Shown here piece by piece: positions 21,556 through 32,862 of a DNA stretch of 64,000 bases. Under the pieces are notes generated by a model. It was not told the origin of the DNA. It made no database searches and saw nothing but the letters and a program-made list of their open reading frames with translations. The position numbers and the translations under genes were made by a program. Origin of the DNA: Phaeosaccion multiseriatum (lineage: Eukaryota > Ochrophyta, other classes). Each line of letters opens with the position of its first letter. Position 1 is the first letter of the stretch. The DNA lies in the NCBI GenBank assembly GCA_965112735.1, contig OZ218962.1:3100001-3164000 (forward strand), in the 5' to 3' direction.

Positions 21556-22080
21556 TCTCTCTCTGCGCCTCTTTGGATGTTTCTCTCCCCCCTCTCCTTC
21601 TCGGCTGTCGCTCCCTTCCGCCTCTATTGCCTCTAATGTCTCATTGCCTCTAATGTCTCCAGTCCACCACCGCCCTCGCCTGCCCCCTGACGTGAGCACT
21701 GCCACACCCCCCCTGTGACCTGTCCACTGCCATCCCCCCTCCCCAATCTCCAGGGGCGACTTGGTCGGTCCTGAGGAGGTGCTGAGCCGTGTGTGGGGAC
21801 GTTCATGCATGCTCGACGTGCTCAACGACCTCGCCTTCCCTGTCAACGCCGCCTCCTACACAGCGGTGAGTTTGTGCGTGTGTGCGTGTGTGTGTAGGTG
21901 TGTGTGTGTGTTATGTGGGTGTGCGTGGGTGGGTAGGTGTGTGAGTGTGGGTGTTTCCGCCCAGTGTGATAGCCCGTGCTTCCCTCCTTCCCTCTGCTCT
22001 GCACTGAAGCATACTCTGGTTGTGGTCTCGTCTCCCCCCCACCCTCCTTCCCCCTCACCCTCTTGATATTTGTGTGTGTT

Positions 22081-22114
<34 letters not shown>

Positions 22115-24016
22115 CGTGTGTGTGTGTGTGCGGCTCAGGTGAAGGGCCTGGGCGTGGAGCCTCTGGACTGTGTGCTGCAAGAGCAGTCGGGCCGCTTCGA
22201 GGTGAGTGTGAGTGAGCGCTTGCGGTCCAGGGTGGATCTGCCTCTCGCCCACCCCGGAATGTACCCACGGGATGTACCCACGGAAAGCACCCACCATTTC
22301 CTTCATTTTTTTACACCTACTCATCTCTCTGTCTCTCTCCGTCTCTCTCTCTCTCTGCCTGTGTCTGTGTGTACTGTCACCTCCCCCCCTTAACAAATGG
22401 CTTTTGATGGATGCCCAACCCCTGCAGGAAATCCACGCTGTGATTGGGACCATGACCGGAGGCGGTACAGTCTCCAAGATCGAGGTGCGTGCGTTGGTCA
22501 TTCTGTCGTCACCATCTGTCGTCGCCATCTGATGTCTTTGAATCATGCAGCCTTTTGTTCACACACGCACGCACGCACACACTCCTCCCTCTTTCCACAG
22601 ATCTCGATGGGGCTGGCGTGGATGTACATGAACAGGGGACGGGTGAGTGAATAGGAAATCCAATACACCATCGTCATAGCTGCCGATGCCTGGGTCGATG
22701 GCGTCTGTGCTTGACCTTGCTTGACATTCAAAGCAATCCGATACTTGACTGGTGGCCTCCGCTAACGAGGCTGGCCCGATGCCCCTTACCACCCGACCAG
22801 CTCCTCGTCTTCTAACGTACGCCCTTATCATTAGTACACCAATGCCCTCACGCCCTCACGCCCTCCGTACGCATGACCACCCACGTGACAGGTCGACGAG
22901 GCGATGGCGTTGTTTGCCGATGCTTTGCAGTCCCTCGAGGGCAGTCCGGGCATTCTGCGCTTTACACACGTGAGTGCGGGCTAGCCTCGATTAGCCTCGA
23001 TGGGCGGGCCCGGGCTGTGGTGTGTGTAGGGCCTCAAGGACACTGTGCAGTCCATCTGTGGTGTGTGTAGGGCCTCAAGGACACTGTGCAGTCCATCTGT
23101 GGTGTGTGTAGGGCCTCAAGGACACTGTGCAGTCCATCTGTGGTGTGTGTAGGGCCTCAAGGACACTGTGCTGTCCATCTGTGGTGTGTGTAGGGCCTCA
23201 AGGACACTGTGCAGTCCATCTGTGGTGTGTGTAGGGCCTCAAGGACACTGTGCTGTCCATCTGTGGTGTGTGTAGGGCCTCAAGGACACTGTGCAGTCCA
23301 TCTGTGGTGTGTGTAGGGCCTCAAGGACACTGTGCTGTCCATCTGTGGTGTGTGTAGGGCCTCAAGGACACTGTGCAGTCCATCTGTGGTGTGTGTAGGG
23401 CCTCAAGGACACTGTGCTGTCCATCTGTGGTGTGTGTAGGGCCTCAAGGACGCTGTGCAGTCCATCTGTGGTGTGTGTAGGGCCTCAAGGACACTGTGCT
23501 GTCCATCTGTGGTGTGTGTAGGGCCTCAAGGACACTGTGCAGTCCATCTGTGGTGTGTGTAGGGCCTCAAGGACACTGTGCAGTCCATCTGTGGTGTGTG
23601 TAGGGCCTCAAGGACACTGTGCAGTCCATCTGTGGTGTGTGTAGGGCCTCAAGGACACTGTGCAGTCCATCTGTGGTGTGTGTAGGGCCTCAAGGACGCT
23701 GTGCTGTCCATCTCCCTGAACGGATGGTTCTCCCTGGTACATGACCCCTGACGCCTGACCCTTTCCTTCCATTGCATTGCGTTGCTTCACCTCCGGCAAC
23801 ACCCCTCTCGCTCGCCGTGCACCTCGTGACTCCCTATCAAATGGATGGCACCGGATGGCACCGGATGGCAGTGGAATGCCATCATGAATATGTGCGCGTA
23901 CATGATGCTCCATGCGGGCCGTGTGGGGCTGTACGAGCGGTTTCGTCAACTGCACAACTCAGTGGACTCCATCAGCAGGCAACTGCCGTCCTTCGAAGAG
24001 GTGAGTGCGTCACTGA

Positions 24017-24053
<37 letters not shown>

Positions 24054-25604
24054 GGCACCTGAATCGCGCATTGGTCTCACACGACACCACCCCTTCTTAC
24101 CCACCCCCCTTGCCATCCGCCTTACCCCCCCTCCCACCCCTTCGTCTCTCCGTCTCTCCCTCTGTGTGCTGCGCCCCACCCACGTCCCCATACGCCTCTA
24201 CATCACCATGGCCCCATACGCCTCTACATCACCATGGCCCCATACGCCTCTACATCACCATGGCCCCATACGCCTCTACACCAGGCCACCCCTGCCAACT
24301 TGTCATCGCCGCTGTTCTGCACGCAGCACATTGCTAACATGATCGAGGCGGGAGAGCAGCGCAGGCTGCAAGCTAAGCAAGCTGGGGCAGTTGGTGATAT
24401 GGCCACTGTCGCCTGTGACACGGCTGCCGCTGGTGACGATACAGACATTGGCGATACGGCCAGGGAGCTGCAGGCCATGGCCGCACAGGGAGGAGGAGGG
24501 GAGGGAGGAGCGCAAAGAAGAGTCGGCAGTGAGGTGGCTGCCTCTGCCTCTGCCTCTGCCTCTGCCTCTGCCTCTGCCCGTCGCAAGCCCTTGCCTACCC
24601 CTGATCGCGTACCTCTCCCTGCCGGCTATGGCGCCCACCCCAGCGAGGCCGTGCTTGCCTTCCCGGACGGAGCCTTTCCTGAGCTCGCCGTGGGCGGTCC
24701 CTTGGGGGTACGCGGTGAGTCTGAGGAATCGCTGGCTTCTGTGTCTGTGGAACTGCTGGCTTCTCCATCTGGGGAATCGCTGGCTTCTACCAGGTTGCTG
24801 GCGTCTGCTAGGGGGCGCAGTCCCGCTGTACTGCCAGGTACTGTACCTTCCGAATCGCTGACTGCAGCAGCGGCTCGGGCTGTGTCGCAGCAGCGGCTGC
24901 CCGGGCCTTCCTACAGGGGGGCAGTGGCACTGGACGGGAGGATGGCACTGGACGGGAGGAGGGCAGTGTTTTTGAGCCCGACGGAGGCGGGGGAGGGCAG
25001 CGTAGACGGCGGTGAGCGTGAGCCGGCTTGGTGCGCGGCAGTGTGGGATGATTTTCAGGGCGGTCCTCTCCCTCTTGCGACTGATGCACCAATGTCGCGG
25101 CAGATGCTGATACAGCAGCAACAGCAGCAGCACCAGCACCACCAGCAAGGGGGGACATCGAGTGCGTCAAGTGCATTGTTAAGTGCAGGGGTTGGTGGAA
25201 CAGCAGCGGGGCCCGGCGCCCCTGCAGCCGCGTGGGGGGGGCACGGCGCTTCCCCGGGGGATGAGGCCTACAACAGCATTCCCCAGTGGAGCTCCCAGGG
25301 GGGGACGCAGGGAGGCCTCCAGGGGGGGGGGCATAGAGGTTCCCAAGGGGGTCCACGGGGGAGGGGGCAATGGGAGGCGGGGGGGCTGACAGGCGGACCG
25401 ACCGGATTCTCCGACGGCGCACACTCTACCGAGGACTTTGCCCCGCCGCACTTGATGATGCAGCCGCTGCGTGGTCAGCCTCGAGCTCCCACCCCTTCTG
25501 GACAGGGACAGGCTGCCCCTGCGAGCAGTGGGGGAGGGAATGCACAGCAGCTGCCCCCAGACGGAGCGCTGCCGGACGACATTGCTCGACGTGCCGCCAT
25601 CTAG
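18335..25604 (+). CDS. Zn(II)2Cys6 transcription factor, 14 exons
   Basis: Exons: 18335-18856, 19095-19578, 19891-19951, 20500-20594, 20839-21019, 21300-21394, 21754-21865, 22139-22201, 22428-22484, 22601-22642, 22892-22969, 23686-23736, 23872-24000 and 24285-25604, about 1096 residues. After an acidic start and a Ser/Thr-rich stretch comes the zinc cluster CDTCKQRKRRCDGDGSLPCS, then LCRSLRKSC, the six-cysteine DNA-binding fold of Gal4-type factors. The middle (STYFQEMGSWLPL, VLWCAVALGAAVQG, WNAIMNMCAYMMLH) is helical and resembles the regulatory middle region of fungal factors in layout; that is inference. The C-terminal exon is Gln/Gly/Pro-rich. All joins hold frame except within exon 2, where the CAA/CAG tracts leave it one base out (484 instead of a length of 2 modulo 3). 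That may be an indel in a slippery tract or an unseen small intron. Zn2Cys6 factors are mainly fungal, but one is known as a lipid regulator in Nannochloropsis. Confidence 0.82.
20208..20490. repeat. 24-bp intronic minisatellite
   Basis: About eleven copies of a 24-bp unit containing CTCCCTCTGCTGCCATCTCC fill the intron before exon 4 of the Zn2Cys6 gene. Related copies with CCATCCCCTTCAACC begin near 20047. The array ends a few bases before the acceptor at 20499. The complementary strand is open over the array only because 24 is a multiple of three. Confidence 0.9.
23017..23697. repeat. 41-bp tandem array of splice acceptor plus exon start, 17 units
   Basis: GGCCTCAAGGAC occurs 17 times at exact 41-bp spacing from 23030 to 23686, each time preceded by GTGTGTGTAG. 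The unit is the 3' end of intron 11 together with the first 26 bases of exon 12 of the Zn2Cys6 gene. Only the last unit runs on into an intact exon. Several units alternate between GTGCAG and GTGCTG, suggesting growth by 82-bp pairs. Confidence 0.95.
24188..24284. repeat. 26-bp minisatellite before last acceptor of Zn2Cys6 gene
   Basis: Four near-identical copies of a unit containing CCCCATACGCCTCTACATCA end at the acceptor of exon 14. A (GTGGTC)n run lies upstream at about 24020-24053. Confidence 0.85.
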
Positions 25605-26773
25605 AAGCGAGGAAGGGGGGGGCATGGCAAAGCCTAGTTCGGCTAGTTACGGTTACTTACGGTTACTTACGGTTTCGGGGTGTGGATGCCTCTCGGCCTC
25701 TCCTCTTGATTCTGTTGAGGGAGCGGGTGGCCGCCCCTCTTGATCCCACTGGGACTCCTTGGAGTTCTATCCTTCCGACATACACCGTAGTATGTCGCAT
25801 CAAACATTCATTTATCTTAGTTTGAGTTTGGCTTGTGTGTTACGTACTACGAAGTAGTATATGAAAGCCACACACGGGTCACTTGCTTATTATGTGGTCT
25901 GATATACGCACGTGTTATTACGTACGAACGACTTCGCGCCGTTCCTACAAACACCCGCTTCATCTTTACCGTCAAAGTCACAAGACTTAAGGTCAATAAA
26001 TATCGATGCCCTAATTAAAGTACTGACAATGAGGAACGAGGCGAGGGAAAGAGAGAGAGACACGCACGCACACACACACACACATACACACACACAGAGA
26101 GAGAGCTTTTTCCAGGTTGACGCAGCCCTGTATCACAAACACCGTCGTCCTGTGCCTGCTGTATCACCAACTTCTTTATCACTAACTGCTCTGTGACCCA
26201 ACCCCTCTGTGCAGTCTGAATGAAGTGAAGCCCCCACTGCCTAGTGTCAAGCAGCGCGTGCTGCTCATGCTCGTGCTGGGGGCCTCTCCTTCTCCTTCTC
26301 CTGCTTGCTGCTCCTTGCTTGCTGCGTGGTGCTCGTGCCTCTCTCTGGCGCCACTCAGTCCAAGAGGACCCCTCCTGACCTGTGGACCTTTCGGCCCCCC
26401 GCGGGGCTTCTCGGGCTCCGGGCTTCTAGGCCATAGCCCCCTCCAGGCTTCGGGCTTCTGGCCGCAGGCCAGATGTCTGGGCTTCGGGCTTCTCAGGCTG
26501 GGAAAAAAAATGGGAGACTTGGGCTTCTCGCTACTTTACTGCAGGCTTCTGGCCGCAGGCCAGCCCCGGGCTTCTTGCTTTCGGCCGCAGGCCGCCTCAG
26601 GCTTCTGCTTATCGGGCGGGGGCCCGAGAAGCCCCGCGGGGGGGCGAGGCCTTCCATCTGCCCTCCATCTGCCTTCCATCTGCCCTCCTCTGCCCTCCTC
26701 TACCCTCCTCTGCCCTGTCGTCTGTGGTTCCGTGCCACTTGATCGAAGAGCAACCAACTCATCTCCCTCCCTC
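25605..26773. other. Convergent intergenic region
   Basis: It separates the 3' ends of the Zn2Cys6 (+) and giant modular (-) genes. It holds an AT-rich part (25780-26030), a (CA)n/(GA)n tract at 26040-26105, TATCACCAACT with two close variants at 26130-26190, and the palindromic element at 26395-26643. No coding exon is seen. Confidence 0.55.
26395..26643. mobile_element. GC-rich foldback element with 22-bp inverted ends
   Basis: A perfect 22-bp inverted repeat occupies 26395-26416 and 26622-26643 (left end CCCCCCGCGGGGCTTCTC). Inside, GCTTCTGGCCGCAGGCCAG recurs, itself palindromic. The GGCCGCAGGCC core resembles the GGCCGAAGGCC palindromes of the element at 16884-17387. It has no coding capacity and no clear target duplication. 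Confidence 0.6.
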
Positions 26774-29700
26774 TCAGTCGAAGAGCAGCTCATCTCGGTT
26801 CAGCTCCTTCATGAGCCTCGTCAGCTTGGGACTCAGGGGGCCCTGGGGGGGCGCGAACATGCCGTCTGGGGGAGTTACAGAACGTTACAAAGGGGTACGT
26901 ACGTTAGTTAGGGGGACACTCACACCTTACAGCTCCTCTACCTGTCCTTTCCTTCCCAATTCACCTGCGATTCGTCCGACGCACTCTAGAAAGTCGGGAA
27001 ACAGCACCCCTCGATCCTCCTCCTTCTCCTCCTCCTCCTTCTCCTCCTTCTCCTCCTCGTTGTCCCCCCCTGAAGCCTCGCTCTTGCCCTTGCTCTTGCT
27101 CTTGCCCTTGGCCTTGCCCTGCGTCGGATCTTGGCCTGTGCCCCTGTCTCGTCTGTCTCTCCCTCTCGAGGCGTTGGCGGAGAGCAGGAAGAGACGAAGC
27201 ACCACAGAAGAGTCCGTCCAGAAGGACCGGAGAACCTGCCAAATGTCAAGTGTCAAGCACACGGGAAGCATACGGGCACGGGGGCGTATCACGGGATACA
27301 GGCAGGCATCAGATGAAAAGGTGTCGTACTTCGATACGATTGCCGTCGGAGAGGAGGAGGGGGACAGTGAAGCAGGGAAGGCAGGGAAGGCAAAAGCATT
27401 TGAGTGGAGTTGAAGAGCGTTGGCCCAGCTGCGTGGAACATTCTACGTGGAACTTCTCCGTGGAATGTTCTCTCCTCTCCGTCAGTCACTACAATACGTA
27501 ACACGTGTGTGCGAGTCCCCGCCCTGCAGCGTGTGGTGGTGTGACCCTTATGTGACCCTTATGTGAGCCTTATGTGAGCCTTATGTGACCCTTACGTGCC
27601 CTCCCTGTGCACACCCTCTGTGCCTATCCTACCTCACCTCAAAGTCCTGTATGAATTGCTTAAAGCCCTCAACACGCATCAGCGGCTGAGGCTCCTCGCA
27701 AGTCCCCGAAACTGAAACTGAAACTGCTGCTGCCGAGGCCGGAATGGGGCAGTAGCACTCAAACAGGCCCCGAAATTGATCACCGTGTCTATTTCGGGAG
27801 GGGAAGAGGGGCAGAGGGAGGGGAGAGAGGGGAGGGGGAGGCATGCATGAAGAGGCCACAGAAACAAGAGAGGGAAGGAGGGGGGGAGGGGGAGGGGGAG
27901 GGGGAGGGAGGGAGGGAGGGAGGGAGGGAGGGAGGGAGGGAGGGAGGGAGGGAGGGAGGGAGGGAGGGAGGGAGGGAGGGAGGGGAGGGGAGGGAGAGGA
28001 AGACGCAGGGAAGGACAAGATAGCCGAGCAAACCCTGCCGAGCCTTTTGAGGCCCTGCCTTTTGAGGCCCTGCCTTGTGAGGGCATGTGATAAGAGCCTC
28101 CCTCCCTCCCTCACCTCTGCATGAGGGCGAGGACGTCGGGGTGCAGAAGCTTCTGGAACAAGGCCGTTGAGTTGCCGAGGGCCGCGACTGCCGGGGTGGG
28201 GGGGGGGTGTGCATACACAAGGTGAGTCACAGATGGGTGATGGGTGACGGCGGCGATCGATAGGACGCTTTGCCGTAGTCCGTCCTATGACCCATCCACT
28301 GCCATCCGTAAGGCATGCAAACTTTTCTTGCTCTTTGAAGGACCAACACGCACACGCACACACAGTTTACGTACCACAGTCCGCCCCCTGGGCCTCACCA
28401 CCGGGCCCATATGCTCCTGCTTGCCCCCCTCGGGTCTGCCCCCCCCGGGTCCTTGAGCCCCTCATGAGGCACGCCAGGCTGCGCACCACGATTTCGAGGC
28501 GTACGGGCAGGGACAGGGGCAGAGGCGTCTCGGCAGTTCCAGTGGCGGTTTCATGGCCAGTGCTAGTTTCATTGCCATTGGCATGGGCATTGCGAGGGTC
28601 AAGGGCGGCAGCGGCGGCAGCAGCGGCGGTGGCAGCAGCCGCAGAGGCTTCCAGCGCGGCATTATTGCCCTTGCCGTTGCTTGGGTCAAGGGCCGCAGGA
28701 GCAGCTTCAGCTTTAGTTGACGGCTCTACTGGGGCTGTATCACCAACTGCTGATGCCGCTGCCCCTACTGCCGCTGCCCCGTCCTCTGTGGGGCGGAAGA
28801 AGCCTCGCAGCGTCGCCTCTTTGTCCTTCCACGAGCAAGGGCCTGAAACCAAACCATCTCCTGTGCTTGCTGCCCCTCTTGCTGCTGCTCTCCCTGCTGC
28901 TGCCGCTGCCGCCGCTTCTGCTGCTGCTGCTGTGGCCATGGCGGCGGCTTTGGCCCCCGCCTTGGCCGCCTTGGCCGCTCTGCTCTGGGCCTTGACAGCC
29001 TTTGCCGCCGTGATTGCCTTCCACTCCCCGTGCAGCGCCTCGATGGCACTCAACGGCAGGGCAGAGGAGATGGCAGTCAACGCCGCCTCGAACTGCGGGG
29101 GCGTGAGCGACAGCTCTGCAAGCGAACACGCCGACGCGGAGCCCTGCCCGTCCTTGCCGCTGCCCACGGGCCTGAGGAGAGTGAGCAGGGCAGGACCGTC
29201 CAGCACGGCTGGAAACACGGCCGCTGCAGGGATGGCAGTGGAGCGGGGGGGGGGGGGGAGGAGGTTTGAGTTTCACATTTCTGGAGCTGGATAATCAGGA
29301 CAGACAGAGGCGCTTGCCTCTTCAAAGGGCATCTCACTCCATACACTTCCCCCCACCCCTCCCTCTCCCTTCCCCCCCCATCCACTGCCATCCCGTCTCG
29401 CCCCTCACCTTCCTCCAGCAGCCTCTGTACCGCGCTCCCTGACACGTGCACGGCAGCCCCCATCACGACCGCCCATCCGCTGCCATCGGCTTCCAGGCCG
29501 AGGCCGCTCCAATCTCCACCCTCCCCCTCCTCCTTTGCCTCTTTCCCCTCCGCACCGCTCGTGGCGATGGCCCAGCGCAGGAGCAGCGCTAGTTCGGAGG
29601 AGAGAGACACACACGTGCTCAGCACATCCTCCGCCAGGAGAGGGTCCAGCGCTCGCAGCCTGGCCAGGGGGGGCGGGTGGAGCAGTTGGTGGTCCGGCAG

Positions 29701-32700
29701 CAGAGCCGTCGCCAGGCAGTGAGTCACGCCCTTGGCCAAGGCCACCTCCTCTGCGGAGTAGGGACAGGCACCAGCACCGTCAGCACCAGCAGTTGGTGAT
29801 ACAGCAGCAACCTCCTGTCCCACTGTGACTGAGGGAGGCACCCCGGTAACGTTGAGACGGATTTTGCCTGCGAGCTCGAGTAGCAAGGGGACGAACTCTG
29901 CGAAGCTCACCCCCACACACACCGAGCCCACTCTGTCCAGCACAAAGCCGAGGCCACTGGACACGGCACGGGAGGCAGCCTGATGGGGGGGGACAGGGGA
30001 GGGAGGGAGGGGGGTGAGAAGAGAGGAGAGAGGAGAGAGGAAAGTAGCACTCAAACTGGCCCTCCCCTCAAACTGGCACCCCAACTATAGCACTGCACTC
30101 ACGCGGTGGAAGGCCAAGCCCACGTCGGCGAGGCGCAGCCCTGTTGCCAGAGCGCTGTGAGCATCGGCCAGGAGGGAGAAGAAGGCCGCTCGCACCAGGC
30201 GAGGAGTGGCGCTCACACCACTCGCGCTGGCCCCGCCCCCCGGTGGGACGGTGCTGTAGAGGCTAAAGGCGGTCTTGAGGATGGCAAGATCGTGCCCGTT
30301 GAGACCGAACCTCCCGCTGTCGCACAGCTCCGACTGCTCCGAAGAGGATAGAGCCTCAAGCTCCACCTCTTGCTCCTCCTCATCGTCTTCCTCCTCCTCA
30401 CCCTCCTCCTCCTCCTCCTGCTGCTGCTGCTGCTGCTCGTCCTTCCCGTCCTCCTCCTCGACCTTCTGCTGCTGTACCACCAACTGCTGTACCACGAGCT
30501 GGTGCTGCTGCTGCTCTGCCAAGCCCATGTCGCTGCTGGCGATTGCTCCTCCGGGGAAGCTGATGGTGGCACCCCCGGGGAAGGCTGCGGTGGCCGGCCG
30601 AGCCACAGTGGCACCAGCACCCCCACCACCCGCGGCGGGCGAAGAGAAGAAGCCGGATGGACTCAACGAAGAGTCCAAGGGAGGGCCCATACCCATACCG
30701 GTACCAAGGCCCGTGCCCAATCCCCCGGCGCAACTGCTGCGGCTGCTGCGGCTGCCGAGGGTGTTGTACTCCACCCGATCGTCGCCATCTGCCCCCCCTC
30801 CTTCCCTACCCTCTCCAGAGGCCGAGGCTGCCATGGAGTAGGCAGAGCTCACCCTGTCGAGCACTCTCTCGTCTCTGTCGGAGGAGCGGGGGTGGCCTTT
30901 ACCCAAGCAGTGCTCGTCGCGCCCCCCTGGGTCCACCCCCCCGGGGTCCGCCGCCGCCGCTGCCGCCACCCTGGCTGCGTGCCCCATCCGGACTGCATGC
31001 GTCAAGGCCTGCTGCTGCATCGTGCCCCGACTTGCCCCCGACTCTGACCGTGAGCCTGGGCCTGAGCCTGACCATCTGTGATCCCCTCCCGTCTGCCCCG
31101 ATGGCACCAAATGGTTGTGGCCCTCGTTCGATGGCACTACATGGCGGGTGCGTCGGAGGCCCTCGTTGAGCGTGACCTGCATGGCCATCCCCATGCTACA
31201 GCCCAGCCATTGGCTGCCATCCCCTGAAGACGCCCCCGTCCGGTCGCTGCCGCACACAGACAGCGCCGCACCTCCGTCCCATGCACTGCCATCCTCGTCG
31301 CCCTCTTCCTCCTCCTCACCCTCCTCCTCCTCCTCCTCCTCCTCCTCTTTCTCCTTCGCCTCCTCTGCAGATGTCGCAGCCACCGCAGCAGTCTCCGAGT
31401 CGGCCTTCATCGCCGCCAATAGCTGCTGCGGCTCCTGTATCACCAACTGCTGCGGCTGTACCACCAGCTGCTGGATGTGAGGCTGCTGTATCACCAACTG
31501 CCGCATGCGCGCTTCAACGGAGGCCTGCGCCTCCCTCACTGACGCCTGCACAGAGGCCTCGATGAGCTTATCCCTCTCGACCCTGCCACAAGCAACGCCG
31601 CCGCCCATGCCGCCCAACAGCAGGATGCTCGATACGGCCTTCTCCCTCTCCGTCTGCTGCCATCCCTCGCTGCTGCTGGGCAAGCTCTGCCACACCCCAT
31701 CTCCATCTGAGCCTTCTCCTCCTCCTCCTCCTCCTTCTCCTCCTCCTGCTCCTCCTCCTCCTCCTCCTGCTCCTCCTTCTCCTCCTCCTCCTCCTCCTCC
31801 TCCTCCTCCTCCTCCTCCTCCTCCTCCTCCTCCTCCTCCTCCTCCTCCTGTCCCTCCTCCTCCTGTCCCTCCTCCTCCTCCTCCTTCCTCCTGCTGACTA
31901 TTGCGGCTGCCGCTGCTCTCCCCCCCGCCCCTGCTAGCGAGGAACTGCACCAGGTCAAGATAGTACGCCCCCTCGTCCCCCCCTCCCCCCCCTCCCTCCT
32001 CTGCCTCTGACCGAATGACATCCCCCACCTTGCCCTTGGCGGCAGCATTGACATTGACTGCCATCGCCTCACTCGACACGTGCGGGCCCTGCTCCTGCTC
32101 CTGCTCCTGCTCCTTCGACGGCCGTATCAGCACCTCGTCCGCCCTGTCCACACCGCGACCGCTGCTACCCACATCCCCGTCCGGTGCCATCGCCTTCTCC
32201 TTGGTGTTGAGGCCGATACTGCTAAACGTGCGCATAGAGTGCCTTCCGATCCTCTTGAGCAGCCGCGCCGCCTGCTCCTCCGCGCTGCTTGGAGCCTGGG
32301 AATCATCGATGGGGCCCTCCACGTCCTCGACAAGGTTGACATGGTGATCGATATCATCGACATTATCAATGTCGATATCGTCATGAGCCTCAAGACCGAG
32401 GTCAAGGTCGGGGCCGGCGTTGAGCCTTCCCCTGTTTCTCGGCGCAACTGCTACCCCTTTAGGAGCCCTTTTCGGCGCCCCCCTTGGGATGATTCCCCCG
32501 CGGGTTGCGCTCTCGCTCTCTCTCCTCGCCCTGACGGCCGCCGGAGAGACGGAGGACACGAGAGCCAAAACCTCTTGCCGCAGGGCCTCTCGTCGTCGGA
32601 GAGACGCCACCTCTTGCCCTCCCGCCTCTTGCCGCTGAGAGGGGCTATCGCGTCCCTCCCCTCCCTCCCTTCCCTCCCTTCCCTCCCTTCCCTTCCCTCC

Positions 32701-32825
32701 CTTCCCTCCTTCCATCGGCTCTGATGCCTCGAGGAGGTCGAGTGCGTCGGGGGCGGCGTGGGGGTGCGCATGCGCGTGTGTCTGAGCCCCCCCTCGACTC
32801 GGAGACCCTCCTGCTGCTCCTGCTA

Positions 32826-32862
<37 letters not shown>

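Noticed and set aside
23017-23697. Regular 41-bp array resembling a CRISPR
   Set aside because: Units are contiguous without unique spacers, lie in a spliced eukaryotic gene and contain splice acceptors.
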